NCBI RefSeq assembly: GCF_003316695.1
Contig: NZ_PDKB01000002.1
Span: 62,001 to 126,000 of the forward strand
Reading direction: 5' to 3'
DNA from: Aliarcobacter vitoriensis
Lineage (GTDB): Bacteria > Campylobacterota > Campylobacteria > Campylobacterales > Arcobacteraceae
Length of the DNA: 64,000 nucleotides
Below the pieces are notes generated by a model. The model ran no database searches and was not told where the DNA came from. It was given only the letters and a program-made list of their open reading frames with translations. Position 1 is the stretch's first letter, and every line of letters starts with the position of its first letter. The position numbers were made by a program, and so were the translations under genes. Positions 8,679 through 17,463 of the stretch are shown here, one piece after another.

Positions 8679-9731
8679 ATGAGATATGAATTAGATTTTA
8701 AAAATAGTTTCAATATTACTTTACTTTTTTGGATAGAACGATTTGTGAGAAATAAACTTACAAGTCTATCTAATCGACAAGTAACAAATAAAGATAAGTT
8801 AGCTTCAATTATTCAAAACTTAGTTAAAGGTACAAAATCTATTGAAGAATTGGAGATTTTAGTAAAAGAAGCAAGAAATATTGGATTAAGTGGTATAAAT
8901 ACATATTTTAATCCTCTTTTAAAATTATACAACTATACAAATTCTTTAGGTTTAGCTTCTATGAAAGAAATTGATGAAGAACTAATTAGTGACTTTTTAG
9001 CTAGCCAAACAAGTTCTTTATCTGATGCTTCAAAAAAAAATCATAGAATTGCACTACTATCTTTGTTTTCATATATAGATAAACAAAATGAAAATGAAGA
9101 TGGAAGCTCATATTTATTTAAAATTGAATTAAAAAATTGGGGTGGTTTAAGTGGTAAAAGTGGTACTAAACTACCCTCTTTTATGAATAAAGATGAAATT
9201 GATAAGTTTTTAGAAGCTATTGATAATTTTGAATTTACAGATAATACTGCTTATAGAAATAGACTTATTTTAAAAATCATAATTTACACAGGTGTTAGGG
9301 TTAGTGAAGTTTTAAACTTAAAAATAAAAGATTTATTTAAAGAAGATGATGTATATATGCTTCAAATCAGAGGAAAAGGAAATAAACCAAGAGTCGTGAT
9401 GATTAAAAAATATATCATTGAGAATGACTTACAAAACTGGTTAAATATGAGAGTTTGTCAAAATGATTTACTTGTTTGCAACCAAAAAGGTGAAAGGCTA
9501 ACGCAAGCTTATATTAGTAGAGTTGTAGAAAATATACTAATAAGTGCTGGTATACGAAAAGAAAAAAATGGAGCTCATATGTTACGGCACTCTTTTGCTA
9601 CATTACTCTACTCAAAACACCATGATTTAATACTTGTACAAGAAGCTTTAGGTCATGCTGATATTAATACAAGTAGAATTTATACTCATTTTGATAAAGA
9701 AAGACTCAAAAAAACTACAGAAATTTTTTAA
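8679..9731 (+). CDS. xerH: Single-chain tyrosine recombinase XerH
   Basis: 350 residues and collinear with Helicobacter XerH as I remember it, including FWIERFVRNKLTSLSN near the start and EKNGAHMLRHSFATLL near the end. It has a SAM-like DNA-binding N-terminal half and a catalytic half with Arg in TGVRVSEVL (about 207), Lys in IRGKGNK, HMLRHSF, LGHAD and the nucleophile Tyr in SRIYTHF (about 334). XerH resolves chromosome dimers at difH in Campylobacterota, replacing XerC/XerD. AAAGG precedes the ATG. The match to the housekeeping family and absence of neighbouring phage genes argue against a mobile-element integrase. Confidence 0.9.
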   Translation: MRYELDFKNSFNITLLFWIERFVRNKLTSLSNRQVTNKDKLASIIQNLVKGTKSIEELEILVKEARNIGLSGINTYFNPLLKLYNYTNSLGLASMKEIDEELISDFLASQTSSLSDASKKNHRIALLSLFSYIDKQNENEDGSSYLFKIELKNWGGLSGKSGTKLPSFMNKDEIDKFLEAIDNFEFTDNTAYRNRLILKIIIYTGVRVSEVLNLKIKDLFKEDDVYMLQIRGKGNKPRVVMIKKYIIENDLQNWLNMRVCQNDLLVCNQKGERLTQAYISRVVENILISAGIRKEKNGAHMLRHSFATLLYSKHHDLILVQEALGHADINTSRIYTHFDKERLKKTTEIF

Positions 9732-9737
9732 ATATTT

Positions 9738-10016
9738 TTACCAAAAAGATTGAGTCAAATTATCTAAATTTGACTCTTGTACTTCTAAATATATATTTTC
9801 ATCATAATCCAAATAAATACTATATTCCCCTATAGAGAAACTATTTTCAATATCTCGTTTATTGAAATACGATATATCATCACTAATATTACAAAAATTA
9901 GCTAAATGATACTCCACTAACGATGGTGACATATTATCTATTTTACTTTCTAGTAAGTTAAAATTTTCAACTCCAAAAAGGTTTAAAATAGAATTTTTAT
10001 CAATACAAAATATCAC
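9738..10016 (-). CDS. Hypothetical protein, 92 residues
   Basis: I do not recognise this small acidic protein. It has no signal peptide or membrane segment, starts MIFCIDKNSILNLFG and ends in a Gln/Ser/Trp tail. The start lies 13 nt after the stop of the coiled-coil gene upstream, so the two are probably co-transcribed. Its stop faces the xerH stop with 6 nt between them. Confidence 0.6.
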   Translation of the reverse strand: MIFCIDKNSILNLFGVENFNLLESKIDNMSPSLVEYHLANFCNISDDISYFNKRDIENSFSIGEYSIYLDYDENIYLEVQESNLDNLTQSFW

Positions 10017-10029
10017 TCTAAACTCTATT

Positions 10030-10536
10030 TTACTGATTTATTCCAAGCAAAGAGTTCAATCTTGGATCAGTTAAATCAACTCTATTATCATCTTCTTCAT
10101 CTTCAGATTTTTCTTCATTGCTAAATGTATTTAAAATATTAGGTTCTTCATCTTTTTCATCTTCATTTGTTGTTTCAGAATAAGAAAGTCCTAAAAGATT
10201 ATCTACTGATTGTAAATTTGACTCAGTAGTAGTTGAAGAGCTAACATTAACATCACTTAAGATGCTATTTTGTGTATTAACACTACTTTTATTTAAAATA
10301 GTTTCAATTTGTCCAAGCATAGTTGAAATATGTGTCTTATCTTCTTCTGTATTATTCTTAAGCTCATCAACACTTTTCTCTAAGTCCTCTTTTGCTAACT
10401 CAAGGTTAAATACATCTTCTTCTAACTCATTTATTCTTATTTTTAAACCTTCATTCTCTCCTTGAAGTTCTTCATAAGCCTTGATTAAAGTACTTAAAGC
10501 ATTATTTAGTTTTGAAATTGTTTCTGCATTTGTCAT
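10030..10536 (-). CDS. Coiled-coil protein of unknown function
   Basis: 168 residues. Residues about 5-90 form a strong heptad-like coiled coil (ALSTLIKAYEELQGENE, then IRINELEEDV). A Ser/Asp/Glu-rich, probably disordered region follows and the protein ends in a short hydrophobic DPRLNSLLG motif. The architecture, a coiled coil plus flexible arm plus terminal peptide, is like small ZapB-type division-associated or scaffold proteins, but I cannot assign a function. It probably shares a transcript with the 92-residue gene downstream. Confidence 0.7.
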   Translation of the reverse strand: MTNAETISKLNNALSTLIKAYEELQGENEGLKIRINELEEDVFNLELAKEDLEKSVDELKNNTEEDKTHISTMLGQIETILNKSSVNTQNSILSDVNVSSSTTTESNLQSVDNLLGLSYSETTNEDEKDEEPNILNTFSNEEKSEDEEDDNRVDLTDPRLNSLLGINQ

Positions 10537-10590
10537 AGTTATTAAATCCTTATTAGTTATATATTAAAACCGTATTATTACAAAATTTAG

Positions 10591-12555
10591 CTAAATAATT
10601 CCATCAATTTTTAATAACGATTCAACTTTTGGATTTCTTTGTGCAAAATCAAAAAATAACTTATCCATATTGTATGAACCTCCTTGACTTAAAATACAAT
10701 CTTTATATTTTTGTCCTAACTCTTTATTAAATATATTTCCAGACTCTATAAACATATAAAAAGCATCAGCACTTAGTACTTCAGCCCATTTATATGAGTA
10801 ATACCCTGCACTATAACCACCAGCAAAAATATGTGAAAATCCATTTTGAAATTTATTATATTTTGGTGGTATAACAACTGCAAACTCTTCTCTTATACTA
10901 TCAAGTAAATTTTGTACTTTATCTTCAGTTTTGTATAAATCTTGATGAAGTTTAAAATCAAACAATGCAAATTCAATTTGTCTTAAAGTAGCCATAGATG
11001 ATTGGAAATTTTTTGCTTTTATTATCTTATTTATTGCTTCATCATCTAAAACTTCACCTGTTTTATAATGTTTTGCAAACAATTTTAATACATCTTTATC
11101 ATAAGAGAAATACTCTAAAAATTGTGATGGAAATTCAACTGTATCCCATGTAACACCAGAAATACCACTTACAAATGGTTCATCAACTTTACTCAACAAA
11201 TGATGCAGAGCATGTCCCATTTCATGAAAAAGAGTTACAACATCACTATGTCTTAATAAAGATGGGATTTCATTTGTAGATTGTGGGAAATTACCTACTA
11301 TATAAGCTGTTGGAAGATTTATATCGCCATTAGAATTTTTAAAATATGAGTGCCAATTATTCATCCAAGCACCACCTCTTTTATCTTTTCTTGACTCTAA
11401 GTCTATATAAATTCTAGCACTTACCTTTCCATTTTCACTTAAATCATAAACTTGAACTTTATCATCCCAAGCTTTTGCTTTATTTTTTGTAAATTTAACT
11501 CCAAACATAGCCTCTAAAAAATTAAAAAAACCTTTTAAAACAGAATTTTGTTCAAAATATGGTCGATAATACTCTTCATCTAAATCATATTGAGCTTTTT
11601 TTAGCTTTTCACTATAATAACTTATATCTGAAGGTCTAAAATCTATAATTCCATCTTTTAAAGCCAACTCTTTTATTTCTTCTAACTCTTTTATAGCTTT
11701 TGGTTTTACTTTTTTTCCAAGTTCAATTAAAAAATTTACAACTTCATCTTCATTTTTTGCCATTTTTGTAGCTAGTGAGTATTGTGCAAAGTTTTCAAAC
11801 CCTAATATTTTTGATTTTTCATATTTTAAAGATAAAAGATCTTCTATTATTTTGCCATTTTCACTTGCCCGTGTTGTGTATGCTTTGTACAACTCTTCTC
11901 TTTTATCTCTGTTTGAACCATAAGTCATATAAGCTAGATATGATGGCATTTGAAGTGTAAATTTATATTTTGTTTTACCATCTTCTTCAAATTTGGCTAG
12001 TTCTAAATCAGATTGTGGTATCTCTTTTACATCTTCAAAATCTTCAATAATCAATTCATAACTATTTGTAGCTTTTAAAAGGTTTTGAGAAAATTTATGT
12101 GATAACTCACTTTTTAATAAATCCATATCTTCAAGTCTTTTCTTTTTATTATTATCTAAGTTGCAACCAGATAGTTCAAAGTCTCTTATCTCATTTTCTA
12201 AAACTTTATTTTGTATATTATTTAAAGTGTTATTTTCGTTATATTGTATATCTTTTAAAGACATATAAATATTCTCATTTTGACTTATCTCACTTTCATA
12301 TTTTGATATAATTGGTAAGCACTCTTCATATACTTTTGAAGTTATTTCTGAATTCTTAACTGAATCAATATGAAATATTGGAGTGATAAATTCATTGATA
12401 CTCTCCCCTATTTCTTGAAATGGTAAAACAAAATTTTTATAAGTTTTAATTTCAATCTTTAAAAGTTCTTCAACTTTTTTTCTACTACTATTTAATAACT
12501 CTTCTAAAATAACACTAGATTTCTCTAAATTTTCTAAATTAAACTCTTTAAACAT
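10591..12555 (-). CDS. M3 family zinc metallopeptidase (oligopeptidase A-like)
   Basis: 654 residues, typical of M3 oligopeptidases (OpdA/PrlC, thimet-like). The zinc signature FHEMGHALHH lies at about residue 440. The third ligand Glu is expected in the downstream VEFPSQFLEY helix, and the C-terminal GYSAGYYSYKWAEVLSADAF segment is the conserved substrate-binding Tyr/Gly loop. It degrades short cytosolic peptides, including cleaved signal peptides. It overlaps the prmC 3' end by 8 nt and is co-transcribed after it. Confidence 0.92.
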   Translation of the reverse strand: MFKEFNLENLEKSSVILEELLNSSRKKVEELLKIEIKTYKNFVLPFQEIGESINEFITPIFHIDSVKNSEITSKVYEECLPIISKYESEISQNENIYMSLKDIQYNENNTLNNIQNKVLENEIRDFELSGCNLDNNKKKRLEDMDLLKSELSHKFSQNLLKATNSYELIIEDFEDVKEIPQSDLELAKFEEDGKTKYKFTLQMPSYLAYMTYGSNRDKREELYKAYTTRASENGKIIEDLLSLKYEKSKILGFENFAQYSLATKMAKNEDEVVNFLIELGKKVKPKAIKELEEIKELALKDGIIDFRPSDISYYSEKLKKAQYDLDEEYYRPYFEQNSVLKGFFNFLEAMFGVKFTKNKAKAWDDKVQVYDLSENGKVSARIYIDLESRKDKRGGAWMNNWHSYFKNSNGDINLPTAYIVGNFPQSTNEIPSLLRHSDVVTLFHEMGHALHHLLSKVDEPFVSGISGVTWDTVEFPSQFLEYFSYDKDVLKLFAKHYKTGEVLDDEAINKIIKAKNFQSSMATLRQIEFALFDFKLHQDLYKTEDKVQNLLDSIREEFAVVIPPKYNKFQNGFSHIFAGGYSAGYYSYKWAEVLSADAFYMFIESGNIFNKELGQKYKDCILSQGGSYNMDKLFFDFAQRNPKVESLLKIDGII

Positions 12556-13387
12556 CTTTTTCCTTTTTAAATTTTATTGTAAATCCTCTATCAAAACTCT
12601 CATAATCCTTGTAAAAACTATATTTTTCAATACTAAAGGTTTTAAAAAAGCTTTCTAAAGAGGCTTTTTGATCATATCCCATTTCACAAAGAAGATATGG
12701 AATTTTTCTGTCTGCTGTATTTTTTACTATATTTTTTAATAACTCATCTCCAACAATTCCACCAAAAAGTGCATTTTTAGGTTCAAATTCTACATTTTGT
12801 GGTAGCTTATAATCATTTGCTATATATGGAGGATTTGAAATCGTCATACAAATATCATCTTCTAAAACATTTTCATATAAATTACTCAAACGAAACTCAA
12901 TTTTATCTAAAACATTATGTTTTTTTGCATTTTTTTGTGCCAACTCTAAAGCATTAGGATTTATATCAACTGCAATTATCTTTATATTTTCTACTAATAA
13001 AGCTAACATTACAGATATTATCCCACTTCCAACACCTATTTCTAGTATTTTAACAGGTTTTTCTAAATCTTTTAAAATTTCTAAACAATTATCCACTAAA
13101 AGCTCTGTTTCAGGACGAGGAATTAGAACTCCTTGTTCAACAATAAATTGTTCTCCATAAAATGATGCTTTACCAATAATATACTCCAAAGGATAATTTG
13201 TAGCCCTTTGTTTTACAAGTTTTTCTAGTTCTTTCACCTTTTCAAACTCATTATTGTAGTTTAGATGAAGCCAAATAGAGTTTTTATCTAAAAGATACAT
13301 TATTAGTATCTCTACTTCTTTTGCTGGAATATGCGTAACTAATTTTAATTCACTAGAAAACTTTTTAACGCAATCTTTTATCGTCAT
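12548..13387 (-). CDS. prmC: Release factor glutamine N5-methyltransferase PrmC
   Basis: 279 residues. An N-terminal helical domain precedes a class I methyltransferase fold with motif I KILEIGVGSGIIS (about 112), acidic AVDINPNAL and the catalytic NPPY (about 184), preceded by PRPETELLVD. PrmC methylates the GGQ glutamine of RF1 and RF2. It lies 24 nt downstream of hemW and overlaps the M3 peptidase, giving a hemW-prmC-peptidase operon on the minus strand. Confidence 0.94.
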   Translation of the reverse strand: MTIKDCVKKFSSELKLVTHIPAKEVEILIMYLLDKNSIWLHLNYNNEFEKVKELEKLVKQRATNYPLEYIIGKASFYGEQFIVEQGVLIPRPETELLVDNCLEILKDLEKPVKILEIGVGSGIISVMLALLVENIKIIAVDINPNALELAQKNAKKHNVLDKIEFRLSNLYENVLEDDICMTISNPPYIANDYKLPQNVEFEPKNALFGGIVGDELLKNIVKNTADRKIPYLLCEMGYDQKASLESFFKTFSIEKYSFYKDYESFDRGFTIKFKKEKDV

Positions 13388-13411
13388 TTAACACCTTTTT
13401 TATTTAAACTT

Positions 13412-14503
13412 TTAATCTAAGATATATAAAGAAACTTCATCTGCTAATAAAAAATTATTATTATAAACTATATTTTCTGCTATACAAACTTTATCTATTT
13501 GTACTAAATCATCAATTTTTTTTAATTCTTTATCACTAAAAATATCTAAAGCTACTCCAACTTTACTTCTAAATCCAAGTAAAACTTTTTCACTCTTTAC
13601 ATCTTCATCATTTAACTCTTCTGTATCTATATAAGTAGGATTTTTGATATACTCTTCTACACTTTTTTGGCTATATTCCCGTTTTTTATTTACATAAGCA
13701 ACAGCTCCTGCTCCAACTCCCAAATACTCTTTATGTTCCCAATAACCAAAATTATGTTTTGATTGGAACTTATCATCTTTTGCAAAGTTTGCTATTTCAT
13801 ATTGTTCAAAACCAATACTTTTTAGATAATCAAAAAGCTTATATGATAACTCTTCATCATCTATTTTTAGGCTCTGTTTTGTTTTATTTAAAGATTTCTC
13901 ATTTAAATGAAATTTTGTACCCTCTTCTATTATCAATGAATATGCACTAATATGTCCTATTCCTAAAGTCAAAATAGTATCAAAATCTTTTTTAATAAGT
14001 TCAAAATCATCATTCATAACACCATAAATAATATCACAATTAATACTATTAAAACCTATATTTTTTGCATTTTGTATAGCTTTTATAGCATTATTTTCAT
14101 TATGATTTCTTCCCAGAAATTTTAGTTTTTCATCATTAAAACTTTGTACTCCAAAACTTATACGATTTACTCCCAAATCAAACATTTGCTTTTGCCATTC
14201 AAAAGTTGCTGAATTTGGATTTGCTTCAGTAGTTATCTCTATATTTTTTGAGAAATAAGGTTTTAGCATATCAAAAATATCTTTGTAAAGAATAGCATCT
14301 ATTGTCGATGGAGTTCCTCCACCTATAAATATCGTATTTAAAAGTTTATTTGATGTTTTTAAATGCTTTAAAATATTCTCTTTAAGTTGTATTTTTAAGG
14401 CATTTATATAGTTCTCTTTTAATTTGTTTTTTGTTGTATATGAGTTGAAAGCACAATAAAAGCACTTGCTATCACAAAAAGGAATATGTATGTATAAAAG
14501 CAA
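13412..14503 (-). CDS. hemW: Radical SAM HemW-like protein
   Basis: 363 residues. The radical SAM cysteines C10, C14 and C17 sit in HIPFCDSKCFYCAFNS, followed by GGGTPS, the ANP segment and SFGVQSFND, then a HemW C-terminal domain with GVGAGAVAYV. The family was long annotated as oxygen-independent coproporphyrinogen III oxidase but HemW acts as a heme-binding chaperone-like protein. It lacks the extra CxCF features of true HemN. It is divergent from rppH across a 55-bp intergenic region that must hold both promoters. Confidence 0.9.
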   Translation of the reverse strand: MLLYIHIPFCDSKCFYCAFNSYTTKNKLKENYINALKIQLKENILKHLKTSNKLLNTIFIGGGTPSTIDAILYKDIFDMLKPYFSKNIEITTEANPNSATFEWQKQMFDLGVNRISFGVQSFNDEKLKFLGRNHNENNAIKAIQNAKNIGFNSINCDIIYGVMNDDFELIKKDFDTILTLGIGHISAYSLIIEEGTKFHLNEKSLNKTKQSLKIDDEELSYKLFDYLKSIGFEQYEIANFAKDDKFQSKHNFGYWEHKEYLGVGAGAVAYVNKKREYSQKSVEEYIKNPTYIDTEELNDEDVKSEKVLLGFRSKVGVALDIFSDKELKKIDDLVQIDKVCIAENIVYNNNFLLADEVSLYILD

Positions 14504-14558
14504 TTTTTAATCCTATATTTTATAAAATATCGGGCTAATTATAAGGAAAATTATATTT

Positions 14559-15050
14559 ATGACTGATAAAGAAGAGATTAAAAAAGAGAAAAAGAATTTT
14601 AGACCAAATGTTGCAGCTATTATATTATCAGCAAAATATCCAGCAAAATGTGAAATTTTTATAGCCTCAAGAGTAGATATTGACAATGCATGGCAGTTTC
14701 CACAAGGTGGAATTGATGATGGTGAAACTACAAAAGAAGCTCTATTTAGAGAACTTGAAGAGGAAATAGGAACAAAAGATGTGGAAATAATTGCAGAGTA
14801 TCCAAATTGGGTATCTTATGAGTTTCCGCCAACTATTGCTCAAAAAATGTATCCATTTGATGGTCAAAAGCAAAAATATTATTTAGTAAAACTAAAAAAG
14901 GGTGCTAAAATAGATATAAATACAGAAATTCCTGAATTTAGCGAATATAAATTTGTACCTACTAAAGATATTTATGAATATATAACTTTTTTTAAAAGAA
15001 CTGTTTACAAACAAGTTTTGAGGTATTTTAAACAAGAGGGTTATATTTAA
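14559..15050 (+). CDS. rppH: RNA pyrophosphohydrolase (Nudix)
   Basis: 163 residues with the Nudix box G-x5-E-x7-REUxEExGU at about 50-72 (GGIDDGETTKEALFRELEEE), preceded by WQFPQGG, the RppH/NudH signature. It removes 5' pyrophosphate from primary transcripts and triggers decay. This is the first gene of rppH-lysC-hobA-holB-folP, the order remembered in Campylobacter jejuni (Cj0581-Cj0585). The ATG follows AAGGAAAATTAT. lysC starts 19 nt after the stop. Confidence 0.95.
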   Translation: MTDKEEIKKEKKNFRPNVAAIILSAKYPAKCEIFIASRVDIDNAWQFPQGGIDDGETTKEALFRELEEEIGTKDVEIIAEYPNWVSYEFPPTIAQKMYPFDGQKQKYYLVKLKKGAKIDINTEIPEFSEYKFVPTKDIYEYITFFKRTVYKQVLRYFKQEGYI

Positions 15051-15068
15051 AAAAGGAAAGAAAAACAG

Positions 15069-16280
15069 ATGTTAAAAGTGTTGAAGTTTGGTGGAACAAG
15101 TGTTGGTGCACTTGATAGAATTCAAAATGTTGCAAATATCATTAAAAAAATGAAAGATGATGGTGATGATGTTATAGCTATTGTTTCTGCTATGAGTGGA
15201 GAAACAAATAAGCTTATTGAATATGCTCAATATTATACAAAAACTCCAGATTTAAAAGAAATGGATATGTTATTAAGTTCTGGTGAAAGAGTAACATCAG
15301 CTTTACTTTCTATTGCTTTGAATGAAATGGGATATAAAACTATATCTATGAGTGGAAGAGAAGCTGGGATTTTAACAGATTCTTGTCATACAAAAGCTAG
15401 AATAGAAAAAATTGATACATCAAAAATGAAAGATGCAATAAAAGATGGTTATACTATCATAGTTGCAGGTTTTCAAGGTGTAACATTGGATGGTTCAAGA
15501 GTTACAACTTTAGGACGTGGAGGAAGTGATTTATCTGCTGTTGCAATTGCAGGAGCTATAAAAGCTGATGTTTGTGAGATTTATACAGATGTTGATGGTA
15601 TCTATACAACTGATCCAAGAATTGAACCAAAAGCTAAAAAACTAGAAAAAATATCTTATGATGAGATGTTAGAACTTGCAAGTTTGGGTGCAAAAGTTCT
15701 ACAAAACAGATCAGTAGAGATGGCAAAAAAATTAAATGTAAATTTAGTATCAAGAAGTAGCTTTACACCAGAAGTTGAAGGTACATTAATCACAAAGGAA
15801 GAGAATATTATGGAAAAACCGATAGTAAGTGGGATAGCTTTAGATAAAAATCAAGTTAGAGTTGGAATGTATGGAGTTATAGATAGACCAGGTGTTGCAA
15901 GTGCTATATTTACAGCTTTGGCTGATAAAAATATAAATGTAGATATGATTGTTCAAACAAGAGGATTGGACGGAACAACAGATTTGGATTTTACAATTCC
16001 TACAACAGATTTGGAAATTTGTAAAAAAGTTATGACTCAATTTACTGCTGAAGCAAAAAATATTGATTACAATGAAGCTATCTGTAAAGTTTCTATTGTA
16101 GGTGTTGGAATGAAATCTCACACTGGAGTTGCTTCAAAAGCATTTACAGCTTTGGCAAATGAGAATATAAATATAAGAATTATCTCAACAAGTGAGATTA
16201 AAATTTCTATGATTATAGATGAAAAATATGCTGAATTAGCTGTTCGTGCTTTACATGATGCTTATGAATTGGATAAATAG
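15069..16280 (+). CDS. lysC: Aspartate kinase
   Basis: 403 residues: an amino-acid kinase domain (KFGGTSVG at 6, LSSGERVTSALL, GRGGSDLSAV, YTDVDGIYTTDPR) followed by two ACT domains (about 260-400; VGMYGVIDRPGVA, then VGVGMKSHTGVASKAF). It makes aspartyl phosphate, the first step to lysine, methionine, threonine and diaminopimelate, and the ACT domains suggest feedback inhibition. An in-frame ATG with a good ribosome-binding site at 15810 could start a separate beta subunit. hobA begins 3 nt after the stop. Confidence 0.96.
   Translation: MLKVLKFGGTSVGALDRIQNVANIIKKMKDDGDDVIAIVSAMSGETNKLIEYAQYYTKTPDLKEMDMLLSSGERVTSALLSIALNEMGYKTISMSGREAGILTDSCHTKARIEKIDTSKMKDAIKDGYTIIVAGFQGVTLDGSRVTTLGRGGSDLSAVAIAGAIKADVCEIYTDVDGIYTTDPRIEPKAKKLEKISYDEMLELASLGAKVLQNRSVEMAKKLNVNLVSRSSFTPEVEGTLITKEENIMEKPIVSGIALDKNQVRVGMYGVIDRPGVASAIFTALADKNINVDMIVQTRGLDGTTDLDFTIPTTDLEICKKVMTQFTAEAKNIDYNEAICKVSIVGVGMKSHTGVASKAFTALANENINIRIISTSEIKISMIIDEKYAELAVRALHDAYELDK
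15794..15812 (+). promoter_or_regulatory. Internal ribosome-binding site and ATG inside lysC (possible beta subunit start)
   Basis: AAAGGAAGAG precedes an in-frame ATG at 15810, codon 248 of lysC, at the boundary between kinase and ACT domains. The predicted product MEKPIVSGIALDKNQ... (about 156 residues) corresponds to the beta subunit made from an internal start in alpha2-beta2 aspartokinases such as those of Bacillus and Corynebacterium. Confidence 0.5.
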
Positions 16281-16282
16281 TA

Positions 16283-16834
16283 GTGCAAGAATTTCTTAAT
16301 TGGACAGTAGATACAATCAGGGAAGATAGACTTATATCTCCTTGGTTAGAAGAGAAAAAATTTGAGTGGGCACCACTTGTATCTAAAAATATTACAAATA
16401 TTTTGGATAAAAACTACTCAGTTTTAATAATCACAGATAAAGATAGAGATTGGTTTTTAAGCTATATTTTATCAAATATTAATTCAAATAAATTAAATAG
16501 ACCATTTTTACCATTTTATGATTTTAGTTCATTTTACAAACAAATAGATTCTTTAAAATCAGAAGATGATATCTCAAATATTCAAGATATGTTAAAGATA
16601 TCTTTTCCAAATGGGTACTGTTTTTGGTATATTGGGAAAAGCCAAGATACTAGAGCAACTTTAGCAAAAATTACAAAAAGTTCGTTTCTATGGGTTTTTG
16701 ATGAAGAAAGACAAGGTACAATCAATCTTAAATCAAATGATGATGGACTTGATATGAAACTTTTACAAATGTTTAGATTATATAATAGAACACTAAGTGC
16801 TGCACTTTTTGCTGAAATTAATGTAGAGAGTTGA
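16283..16834 (+). CDS. hobA: DnaA initiator-associating factor HobA
   Basis: 183 residues starting at GTG 16283, two bases after the lysC stop. Size and neighbourhood match HobA, the Campylobacterota protein that bridges DnaA domain I and promotes DnaA-oriC assembly, a functional analogue of DiaA. It shows the SIS-like alternating fold with LNWTVDTIREDRLISPWLEE at the start and PFLPFYDFSSFY centrally, a stretch I associate with HobA. The stop overlaps the TTG start of holB. Confidence 0.82.
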   Translation: MQEFLNWTVDTIREDRLISPWLEEKKFEWAPLVSKNITNILDKNYSVLIITDKDRDWFLSYILSNINSNKLNRPFLPFYDFSSFYKQIDSLKSEDDISNIQDMLKISFPNGYCFWYIGKSQDTRATLAKITKSSFLWVFDEERQGTINLKSNDDGLDMKLLQMFRLYNRTLSAALFAEINVES

Positions 16835-17463
16835 AATTGGATATTTTTAATAACTCTACAATTTTAATAGTAAATGATATAGAAGAAAGTTTAAATCTAC
16901 TATTACCAAACTATCCATTACACTCAATAAGAGTTATTAAAAATGAAGAAAAAGATGAATTCCAAATAGCACAAGCAAATCAAGCTATAAAAGAGGCTTA
17001 TATAGCTTCAAATGATACAAAATATCTATTTTTATGTGGAGCAACTTTTAGAGTAGAAGCACAAAATGCTCTTTTAAAGATTTTGGAAGAACCACCACAT
17101 AATGTAGTTTTTATAATACTTGTATCATCTAAAAACTCATTATTACCTACCATTTACTCAAGATTGCCATATAAAAATCTTAAAAAATCAATAGTAAAAG
17201 ATGATATTGCTTTAGATATAAAAAGAATGGATTTAAAAGATATATATAACTTTGTTAAAGAAAACCAAAGAGTTACAAAATATGAAGCTATAAGTATTGT
17301 TGAGTCAATTTTACTGAAAGTAAATAAAGAAAATATAAAGCTAAATAAAGATGAATTAGATGTATTTTTTAAATCTATTAGGTTACTAGAACTTAATTCA
17401 AAACCTTCAAATATCCTAACATATCTTCTTTTATCAATACTAGAAAGAGAAAACAACAAATGA
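16831..17463 (+). CDS. holB: DNA polymerase III subunit delta prime (short form)
   Basis: 210 residues starting at TTG 16831, overlapping the hobA stop (TTGA). The AAA+-derived core shows LFLCGATFRVEAQNALLKILEEPP, the hallmark delta' segment, followed by SSKNSLLPTIYSRLPYKNL. The usual zinc-binding module and P-loop region of the ~330-residue enterobacterial protein are absent, and the SRC motif that supplies an arginine finger reads SRL here. The short form and the hobA-holB-folP order are both what I recall for Campylobacterota. It is a clamp-loader subunit. Confidence 0.85.
   Translation: MKLDIFNNSTILIVNDIEESLNLLLPNYPLHSIRVIKNEEKDEFQIAQANQAIKEAYIASNDTKYLFLCGATFRVEAQNALLKILEEPPHNVVFIILVSSKNSLLPTIYSRLPYKNLKKSIVKDDIALDIKRMDLKDIYNFVKENQRVTKYEAISIVESILLKVNKENIKLNKDELDVFFKSIRLLELNSKPSNILTYLLLSILERENNK

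Noticed and set aside
8679-9731. xerH as a phage or genomic-island integrase
   Set aside because: It is collinear with the housekeeping XerH family and no phage or island genes, or tRNA attachment site, lie next to it.
15840-16121. Minus-strand open frame inside lysC with many Cys and Ser codons
   Set aside because: It is the complement of the ACT-domain region of lysC; its composition is an artefact of that coding frame.
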